DNA of 5,008 nucleotides, from contig JAPLCH010000104.1 in assembly GCA_026392325.1 (NCBI GenBank), positions 1 to 5,008 on the forward strand. The letters are read 5' to 3'. The notes under the pieces were generated by a model that was given only the letters and a program-made list of their open reading frames with translations, was not told where the DNA came from and did no database searches. This DNA comes from Solirubrobacterales bacterium. Its GTDB lineage: Bacteria > Actinomycetota > Thermoleophilia > Solirubrobacterales > Solirubrobacteraceae. This document shows, one piece after another, positions 1 through 5,008 of the stretch. The position numbers were made by a program, and so were the translations under genes. How positions within the stretch are numbered: the first letter of the stretch is position 1; each line of letters begins with the position of its first letter.

Positions 1-247
1 AGAGCAGCGTCCCGGTCATCCGAAGGTGCATGACCAGAACAGTCTCATTCTCAGTCTCCATAAGGATGTACTTACCCCGGCGGGAAAGTTGCTTGATCCG
101 CCGTCCTGTGATTGCTGCCTCCAGAGCAGCGGCGGTCAGCGGTTGGCACCAGCGGTCGTCAAGGACTTCGACGCTTTCAACAGACCGACCCTCAAGCGCC
201 GACCGCAGGCCACGAACGACCGTTTCAACCTCTGGGAGCTCAGGCAT
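1..247 (-). CDS. mutM: Formamidopyrimidine-DNA glycosylase (MutM/Fpg), N-terminal part, cut by window edge
   Basis: Bifunctional DNA glycosylase/AP lyase that removes 8-oxoguanine and ring-opened purines in base excision repair. Reading down from the ATG at 247 gives 82 codons with no stop, then the window ends, so roughly the last 190 residues of a usual ~270 are missing. The protein opens with the family hallmark MPELPEVETV. Pro2, exposed once Met1 is removed, is the Schiff-base nucleophile and Glu3 the acid. Lys59 in SRRGKY matches the conserved beta-hairpin lysine (Lys57 in E. coli), and HLRMTG at 74-79 matches the HLGMSG motif. The zinc finger would lie outside the window. The start follows the xerD stop by 28 bases with no clear Shine-Dalgarno sequence, but the MPELPEVE opening fixes the start. 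The visible part looks intact. The closest alternative is Nei (endonuclease VIII), which usually begins MPEGPEI, so Fpg fits better. Confidence 0.95.
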   Translation of the reverse strand, partial: MPELPEVETVVRGLRSALEGRSVESVEVLDDRWCQPLTAAALEAAITGRRIKQLSRRGKYILMETENETVLVMHLRMTGTLL

Positions 248-313
248 TGACCGAAGTCAAGCAGGAGGCGCCGTCTCAGGCCTTGCCGGAAATCCTCGAG
301 CGCGGATGGGCCG

Positions 314-321
314 AAAAGTCC
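314..321 (-). other. xerD deletion junction 2, active-site Tyr segment missing
   Basis: The second xerD frame ends its homology at MLG (codon at 319-321), where the family continues with HSD...TTQxYTHV. Instead the sequence moves within one or two codons into FSAHPR in a frame shifted by +1. Against E. coli XerD, about 22 residues are missing. The frame change requires a deletion length of 2 modulo 3, for example about 65 bases. The lost segment holds the conserved His and the nucleophilic Tyr. Confidence 0.82.
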
Positions 322-561
322 GAGCATCTCCTGAAGGGCACGTAGGTCACAGCCTCCCGCCAAGAGGTGCGTCGCAAAGCTGTGCCGCAGCGTGTGGGGA
401 GTCATTCGTCCGTCCAAGCCAGCGGTCTTGGCGTGGCCCCGAACGATTCCGTGAAGTCCTTGCCGTGTGAGCGCCCCGCCGCGTTGGTTGACAAATACCC
501 GGCGCTCTTCCGCCACCCCAACGAACTTCCGCCGACCCTGATCAAGCCAGACCTCCAAGGC

Positions 562-568
562 AGAGCGT
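562..568 (-). other. xerD frameshift junction 1 (small net deletion)
   Basis: The first xerD frame is family-like through IPIGRT (codons ending at 566). The second becomes family-like from SALEVW (codons starting at 564), with one odd base at 565 between them. Known XerD proteins have about five residues between the PxG motif and the helix matching ALEVWLDQGR. Here there are ten bases instead of about fifteen. That fits a net loss of 5 bases, although an insertion of 1 also restores the frame arithmetic. Confidence 0.8.
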
Positions 569-1196
569 TCGACCTATGGGAATGAGCCTTTCCTTTCTTC
601 CCTTCCCAATCACCCGAAGTGTCCCCTCCTCCAAATCAAGCTTGGAAATCTCCAACTCCGTGAGCTCGCTGGCCCTAAGCCCGCACGCATACATCGTTTC
701 CAGGATTGCCTTGTCGCGTTGCCCGGCAGCCGTTGACACATCAGGCTGGGCGAGCAGGAGTGAAACATCCTCCCGTGAGAGCACCTTGGGCAGCCGCTTG
801 TCGCGAGATGGAGACCGCACATCTCGCATTGGATCCGTTGTGATGATCTCCTCACGCCTCAGCCACTTGAAGTAGGTGCGCAGGCATGCTCCCTTGCGAC
901 GCAGCGTGGAGGCAGAGGCTGGGCTGGAGTCTGGTCCACCGGACGCAAGTGACTCGAGCCAAGCGCCGAGGTCATCCCGTCCAGCTGTCTCCAAAAGACG
1001 CCCACGCTCGGCAAGGAAGGCTGAGGCCTGAAGCAGGTCTGTCCGGTACGCCTCAAGGGTGTTGCGTGAGAGACCCCGCTCGAGCTCAAGGGAGCCCAGA
1101 AAGTCAAGTAGCTGATCGGGTTGGGCGGTGTTGGAAGCGACCATGCGGCCCAGTTCGCCACAGGAGGTGCGGGTACCTGCCCCCGGGCACGAGCTT

Positions 1197-2327
1197 TCAG
1201 CCTGCGGTAGCGGCCACAACTGCGGCGGGGAGGCCAAGCACCAACTCAGCCAAGGTCAGGAGATCCTTGTTTGTGATCTGTTCGTCAGGTGTGTGAGTCC
1301 CTGTTGACCCATCACCGAGATTCAAAGTTGCAATGCCAATTTCTTCAAAGACGTTCGCATCGGACCCGCCAGCACTGGCGATGGGCTCAGGTTGGATACC
1401 AAGCGCGTCGAGAGCCTTCTCGGCCGCCAGAGCGCCAATGTGCGACTCATCGTGTCGGTATCCGCGGAAGCTGGGCGTGACAACAACATCAACTGAGCAA
1501 CCGTACTTCTGGGCACCCCTGTGGGCAGCATCAATGATCTTGCGGCTCTCTTCCACCAGAGTCCCCTCGTTCATGCTCCGGACCTCGCAAACCACGGTGC
1601 ACTGGGCTGGGACAACATTGATGGCTGAGCCGCCGTGGATAGTTCCAGCGTTTGTAGTGGTCTCCTCGTCTATCCGACCGAAGTTGATTGAGGCCAAGGC
1701 GTCAGCTGCCGCTGAGACCGCGGAGGCTCCTCCTTCTGGATTGACTCCAGCGTGAGACGCTCTCCCGATGAACACAAGTTCGAGACGATGGTGTGTGGGA
1801 GAGACCGCAACCCAAGTTCCAATCGGCGTTGGGTGGTCGAAGACGAAACCGCAGGTGTACCTCTCAGGAGTGAGAGCAAGAGCCCTACTTCCCAGAAGCG
1901 AGATCTCCTCGGCAACGGTGAACGCCAACACGACTGAAACCGGCGGAGGGACCTTCGCCCAGACAGACGCGGCGGTCAGCAGCGCTGCAACCGCAGCCTT
2001 GTTGTCCACTCCCAATATCCCATCACCCGAGTTTCGCCAAGACCCCTCCGACAGCTCGGGAGCGATCACATTGCCAGGCGGAACCGTGTCCAAGTGAGCG
2101 GCAAAGAGGACTCTCCTTGAGTCATCGGTGCCTGGGATCAGACAAAGGATGTTTCCCTGATCACCACCGAGTTGGGATCCAGCATCGTCCTCCTTCCACG
2201 CAATCCCGAACGAGTCGAGTTGGTCTGTCAGCAGCTTCGCCACAGCCCCTTCTGAGAGGGAAGGACTCGGGACCCGGCAAAGCTCTTGGAACCTCCCGAC
2301 GTGGGCCTCAGCCCACAGACGACTCAT
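1197..2327 (-). CDS. M20-family zinc metallopeptidase, peptidase T/YqjE-like
   Basis: A 376-residue cytoplasmic di-zinc hydrolase of the M20 family, with no signal peptide or membrane segment. All expected metal and catalytic positions are visible: AAHLDTVPPG with ligand His78 and Asp80; GILGVDNKA with bridging ligand Asp108; FTVAEE with general base Glu140 and ligand Glu141; FDHP with Asp164; and THTPDE near the end with ligand His345. The dimerisation (lid) domain lies at about 180-290 and includes the usual GRASHAGVNPE motif and INVVPAQC. GILGVDNKA points to the PepT/YqjE-like branch rather than DapE, ArgE or carboxypeptidase G2 types, but substrate cannot be read from sequence; an aminopeptidase or deacylase role is equally open. 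The ATG overlaps the pyrG stop by four bases, suggesting translational coupling. A 52-base gap follows before xerD. The gene appears intact. Confidence 0.92.
   Translation of the reverse strand: MSRLWAEAHVGRFQELCRVPSPSLSEGAVAKLLTDQLDSFGIAWKEDDAGSQLGGDQGNILCLIPGTDDSRRVLFAAHLDTVPPGNVIAPELSEGSWRNSGDGILGVDNKAAVAALLTAASVWAKVPPPVSVVLAFTVAEEISLLGSRALALTPERYTCGFVFDHPTPIGTWVAVSPTHHRLELVFIGRASHAGVNPEGGASAVSAAADALASINFGRIDEETTTNAGTIHGGSAINVVPAQCTVVCEVRSMNEGTLVEESRKIIDAAHRGAQKYGCSVDVVVTPSFRGYRHDESHIGALAAEKALDALGIQPEPIASAGGSDANVFEEIGIATLNLGDGSTGTHTPDEQITNKDLLTLAELVLGLPAAVVAATAG
2324..2327 (-). promoter_or_regulatory. ATGA stop/start overlap between pyrG and the M20 gene
   Basis: The pyrG stop TGA (2326-2324) shares bases with the ATG of the M20 peptidase (2327-2325). 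This four-base arrangement usually means translational coupling by re-initiating ribosomes. The only purine-rich element upstream is an AGGG about 11 bases before the ATG, which would be a weak ribosome binding site. Confidence 0.8.
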
Positions 2328-3997
2328 GCGTGAGTGCCCTGCTCTGCCGGCACCTCTTCGGGTCCGCCCCGCTCACGGGCGCGCTCAAGCGCCGCGCCGA
2401 CAAAACCGTTGAACAGTGGGGATGGCCTGTCCGGCCGAGACTTGAACTCAGGGTGATACTGGCTGGCCACATAGAAAGGATGGACCGACTCCGGAAGCTC
2501 GACAGCCTCAACAAGCCTGCCATCCGGTGATGTTCCAGAGACGACAAGCCCGGCTTCCTCTATACGCGGCCGAAGAAGATTGTTCACTTCGTAGCGATGC
2601 CGATGCCGCTCAGAGGCAGTATCGGAACCGTAGATCTCCCTAAGGCGCGTCCCTTCAACCAGGGCAACAGGATCAGCCCCGAGGCGCATTGTGCCGCCCA
2701 TGTCTGCAACTTCCTTCTGCTCAGGAAGAAGGTCAACAACCGGGTGTTCGGTGTCCGGCTCAAACTCGGTGGAGTTCGCTCCATCCATACCCGCAACATT
2801 TCGCGCGTACTCGCACACGGCAACCTGCATGCCAAGGCAAATTCCCAAAAAGGGAATGCCTTCTTCGCGGGCAACCTGGGCCGCAGAAATCTTGCCCTCA
2901 ACTCCTCGTCCGCCGAAGCCACCTGGAATGAGGATCCCGTCGGCAGCTGAAAGCCTGGAGTCCGCCTCCGCGGCCTCAAGCTTCTCTGAGTCAACCCAGT
3001 CGATCTCAACCTTGCAGCCATGGCCCACACCCGCGTGCCGGAGTGACTCGACGACGGAAAGGTATGCATCTTCAAGCTGCACGTACTTGCCTACCAGAGC
3101 AATGCGGACGGGCTCGACAGCTGCCTCCGACCTGCGTGTCATTGCCTTCCAGTCCTCAAGATCAGGCTCTGGTGCAGCGATTCCGAAATGATCCAGAACA
3201 AACTGGTCAACGCCTTCCTCGCGGAACGCGAGGGGAACCTCATAAATATTTCCAACATCACGGGCCGAAATTACTGCGCCGATTGGAACGCTAGTGAAGA
3301 GCGCAATCTTCTCGCGAATTTCCTGCGGTAGAGATGACTCGGCGCGACACATGACCATGTCCGGCTGAATGCCAATACGCCTCAGTTCATTTACTGAGTG
3401 CTGGGTCGGCTTTGTCTTCAATTCACCCGCATGGCCAATCCAGGGGACAAGAGTGAGGTGGATATAGAGGCAGCGCGCGCGACCGACATCCACGGGGAAC
3501 TGCCGGATGGCTTCCAGGAACGGAAGCGATTCAATGTCGCCGACAGTTCCGCCAATCTCGGTGATCACAACATCTACATCTCCGGACTCGCCAACAAGGC
3601 GAATCCGAGCGCGGATTTCGTCGGTGATGTGAGGCACGACCTGAACAGTGGCCCCGAGGTAGTCCCCTCGACGCTCGCGCGTAATCACGCTGTTGTAGAT
3701 ACCACCGGCGGTCACATTTGACGCTTGCGAAGTGCTCGCATCGGTGAACCGCTCGTAGTGGCCCAGATCGAGGTCGGTCTCTGCTCCGTCGTCAGTGACG
3801 AAAACCTCACCATGCTGGTAGGGAGACATGGTTCCCGGATCAACATTGATGTAAGGGTCGAACTTCTGGATTTGGACCTTCAGTCCACGTTCAACCAAGA
3901 GGCGGCCAATGGAAGCTGCGGCGATTCCCTTGCCAAGAGAGGAGACAACGCCACCTGTTACAAAGATGAACCGAGTCTCTCCTGAAGTAGTTGCCAC
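2324..3997 (-). CDS. pyrG: CTP synthase (glutamine-hydrolysing)
   Basis: Converts UTP to CTP using ATP and glutamine, the last step of de novo CTP synthesis; cytoplasmic and active as a tetramer. At 557 residues it is slightly longer than E. coli PyrG (545). The N-terminal synthase domain (about 1-275) has the P-loop-like VVSSLGKGIAAAS (17-29), DPYINVDPGTMSPYQHGE (47-64), putative magnesium ligands Asp77 and Glu147, and the UTP/CTP-site motif KTKPTQHSV (194-202). The C-terminal class I glutamine amidotransferase domain (about 297-540) has the oxyanion segment PGGFGGRG (358-365), nucleophile Cys387 in GICLGMQ, and the His515/Glu517 pair in YHPEF. RHRHRYEVNN near 464-473 is also conserved. Start is a GTG at 3997; the family-typical FIFVTGGVVSS begins at residue 10, and no better start is present. 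There is no strong Shine-Dalgarno sequence. It lies 36 bases after the recN stop and overlaps the next gene by four bases. Intact. Confidence 0.98.
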   Translation of the reverse strand: MATTSGETRFIFVTGGVVSSLGKGIAAASIGRLLVERGLKVQIQKFDPYINVDPGTMSPYQHGEVFVTDDGAETDLDLGHYERFTDASTSQASNVTAGGIYNSVITRERRGDYLGATVQVVPHITDEIRARIRLVGESGDVDVVITEIGGTVGDIESLPFLEAIRQFPVDVGRARCLYIHLTLVPWIGHAGELKTKPTQHSVNELRRIGIQPDMVMCRAESSLPQEIREKIALFTSVPIGAVISARDVGNIYEVPLAFREEGVDQFVLDHFGIAAPEPDLEDWKAMTRRSEAAVEPVRIALVGKYVQLEDAYLSVVESLRHAGVGHGCKVEIDWVDSEKLEAAEADSRLSAADGILIPGGFGGRGVEGKISAAQVAREEGIPFLGICLGMQVAVCEYARNVAGMDGANSTEFEPDTEHPVVDLLPEQKEVADMGGTMRLGADPVALVEGTRLREIYGSDTASERHRHRYEVNNLLRPRIEEAGLVVSGTSPDGRLVEAVELPESVHPFYVASQYHPEFKSRPDRPSPLFNGFVGAALERARERGGPEEVPAEQGTHA

Positions 3998-4165
3998 AGA
4001 GAGGACCCTACTGCCGAAGCCGGCGGTCGTGATTTACGCCTCTTCGAGCAACTCTCGGGCATGAGCCAAGGCGGCCTTGTCGCCCTCATCAGCTCCAAGC
4101 ATTCGAACCATCTCGGCCTCCAATTCAGCTCCGACCAGATGCCTGACGGTTGTCGTACTGCCTTC

Positions 4166-4173
4166 CTCGCTGC
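4166..4173 (-). other. recN deletion/frameshift junction
   Basis: The upstream frame ends its homology at THLPQVAA (GCA codon at 4173-4171). The downstream frame is RecN-like from SEEGSTTT (codons from 4171). Against B. subtilis RecN, about 11 residues between QVAA and the DGRTTT-like strand are absent. The frame change needs a deletion length of 1 modulo 3, so roughly 31 or 34 bases. The missing piece normally carries the conserved ADxH segment after the Walker B/H-loop region. Confidence 0.8.
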
Positions 4174-4872
4174 GGCAACCTGAGGCAGATGGGTAATGCA
4201 GAGGACCTGTCGACGCTCCGCAAGCGAACCGAGTCGCGAGCCCACAGCGCGCGCCGTACGCCCCCCGATGCCGGCATCGATCTCGTCAAAGACGATCAGG
4301 TTGCCTTCTGCCATTCCGCCGTTCTCGATCGACACGGAAAGCAGGGCAAGGAGGATCCGGCTCATTTCGCCTCCAGAGGCGACCTCACCTATGGGAGCGG
4401 CTGGCAGTCCAGGGTTGGCTGACACAAGAAACTCGACCTCGTCGGCACCGGTTGGACCGGGGTTCTCCCTCGGGGTCACTGCGATCTCAAACCTTGCGCC
4501 TTCAAGGGCCAGGTCCCCGAGAATCCCCTCGACGGCCGGCCCGAGTCTCTTCGCCGTTGCGAGTCTGCCTTTTCGGAGTGCAGCCGTGATCTTTCCCTGC
4601 ACGCCAGTCACCTCGGCCAGAGTGGCTCGTGCCCGGTCTCTTGCGCCTTCAAGATCGTCGAGTTCCAGCAACCTTTCCCGAGCGGTGGTCGCGTGCGCCT
4701 CAACCCCGGCGAGCGTTCCACCGTGCTTGAGGAGAAGCCTGTCAACCTCGTCCAGACGCTGCTCGATCTCACCAAGTCTCTGGGGTGAGGCCTCAAGCCC
4801 ATCCAGAAGCCGCCCAGACTCGCGCCCGGCATCCTGAAGCTCGATCAGCAGGCTGGAAAGTCGTTCCCCAAT

Positions 4873-4896
4873 GGAGTCAACCCCGGAGTCAACCCC
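4873..4896. repeat. Perfect 12-bp tandem duplication inside recN
   Basis: The unit GGAGTCAACCCC occurs twice in direct succession (4873-4884 and 4885-4896). On the coding strand it encodes the duplicated peptide GVDSGVDS in the coiled-coil region of RecN. It keeps the frame, so it should only lengthen a loop or helix by four residues. It looks like a small slippage duplication. Confidence 0.85.
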
Positions 4897-5008
4897 AAGC
4901 ACCGAGTCAAAGCCCTTCTGGGCGCGGGAAAGCAGCTCCGTCGCCGTGACCTCACCGTCCCCGCCCGTGGCCTCCTGAAGCCCTGAAAGAGCCTCTCGCA
5001 GGCCGTCA

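Larger units (their letters stand above)
276..1144 (-). pseudogene. xerD: Tyrosine recombinase XerD, broken by two frame-disrupting deletions
   Basis: XerC/XerD-type site-specific recombinase, which in intact form resolves chromosome dimers at dif. It reads in three pieces. Piece one (1144-566, 193 codons) has the SAM-like core-binding domain (about 8-95) and the start of the catalytic domain, with Arg157 in CGLRASE and Lys181 in GKGRKER. Piece two (564-319, 82 codons, another frame) has SALEVWLDQGR, then TPHTLRHSFATHLL with the HxxR pair, and ends DLRALQEMLG. Piece three (317-276) reads FSAHPRSRISGKA and stop, matching the HPR tail typical of XerD. The segment normally between LG and the tail, about 22 residues including the second His and the Tyr nucleophile, is absent. 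Uncorrected, the first piece stops at 542. The ATG at 1144 is chosen because the XerD N-terminus (QLLDFLGSLELERG) starts there; an in-frame TTG at 1237 would overlap the upstream gene. XerC is possible, but the tail favours XerD. As written it cannot be catalytic. Confidence 0.88.
4034..5008 (-). pseudogene. recN: DNA repair protein RecN, C-terminal half, frame broken near the end; N-terminus outside window
   Basis: SMC-like ATPase that gathers and repairs double-strand breaks. The frame is already open at 5007 and runs 279 codons to about 4171. It holds a charged, helix-rich coiled-coil stretch (about 4960-4560, including RLDEVDRLLLKHGG), then the second half of the ATPase head: FEIAVTP, ABC signature ASGGEMSRI (around 4377-4357), Walker B LIVFDEIDAGIGG (around 4299-4261), and ITHLPQVAA. 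The frame then turns non-homologous (RKAVRQPSG and on), running to 3958 over the pyrG start. The expected RecN tail lies in another frame from 4171 to the TAA at 4034-4036: SEEGSTTTVRHL, then EMVRMLGADEG, then ALAHARELLEEA. About ten codons after PQVAA (usually ADxH...VxK) are missing. Walker A lies outside the window. Whether the lesion is real or a sequence error cannot be told here. Confidence 0.9.

Noticed and set aside
314..321. CTTTTC run in xerD as a programmed frameshift site
   Set aside because: A +1 slip would reach the HPR tail, but the His and Tyr active-site residues would still be missing, so it could not restore a working recombinase.
30..470. Plus-strand open frame of 146 codons
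   Set aside because: Antisense to mutM and xerD, both recognised by strong motifs; low-complexity Ser/Arg-rich translation without family features.
1161..1169. Perfect Shine-Dalgarno-like AGGAGGTG on the plus strand
   Set aside because: No plausible plus-strand start codon and gene follow; it lies in the short gap between two minus-strand genes.
1178..1189. Palindrome TGCCCCCGGGCA between the M20 gene and xerD, considered as a terminator
   Set aside because: Stem of only 4-5 bp, no following U-tract, and it sits inside an apparently continuous operon.
2691..3191. Plus-strand open frame of 166 codons
   Set aside because: Antisense shadow of pyrG, rich in Ser/Pro/Thr, with no recognisable domain.
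4013..4024. Short inverted repeat GCCG/CGGC between recN and pyrG
   Set aside because: A 4-bp stem with a 4-base loop and no U-tract; expected by chance at this GC content.
4196..4837. Long open frame on the plus strand (213 codons), Ser/Pro/Arg-rich
   Set aside because: It lies antisense to recN's clear ATPase motifs; its composition is what a GC-rich gene gives on the opposite strand, and no family motif is visible.

Overview
The window is bacterial chromosomal DNA of moderately high GC content. It carries a compact block of housekeeping genes, all on the minus strand, so transcription runs from high to low coordinates. In that order the genes are: the C-terminal half of recN (DNA repair SMC-like ATPase), pyrG (CTP synthase), an M20-family metallopeptidase, a XerD-type tyrosine recombinase, and the N-terminal part of mutM/fpg (8-oxoguanine DNA glycosylase), which runs off the left edge. 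Gaps are 36, -4, 52 and 28 bases, which fits one operon-like transcription unit. I see no intrinsic terminator, RNA gene, IS element or CRISPR array, and no intergenic stretch longer than 52 bases. The order recN-pyrG-M20-xerD and the protein sequences suggest an Actinomycetota- or Chloroflexota-like lineage. This is a low-confidence inference from gene order and general family resemblance.

Two of the five genes are not intact as written. recN loses its frame at about 4166-4173, just after the conserved THLPQVA motif. Its normal C-terminal tail is readable in another frame and ends at a TAA at 4034-4036, 36 bases before pyrG. About ten codons seem to be missing at the junction. xerD is broken twice. 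A small net deletion at about 562-568 shifts the frame after the GKGRKERLIPIG motif. A larger deletion at about 314-321 removes the segment that should carry the second active-site His and the Tyr nucleophile. The typical HPR-containing XerD tail then resumes in a third frame and ends at 276-278. pyrG, the M20 gene and the visible part of mutM read cleanly and keep their catalytic residues.

The genes combine genome maintenance (RecN in break repair, XerD in chromosome dimer resolution, MutM in oxidised-base excision) with pyrimidine nucleotide supply (PyrG) and a peptidase of unknown substrate. The main point of interest is the cluster of three out-of-frame deletions in recN and xerD beside intact genes. 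It reflects either real decay or errors in the sequence or assembly. I find no evidence of a new defence or mobile system here.
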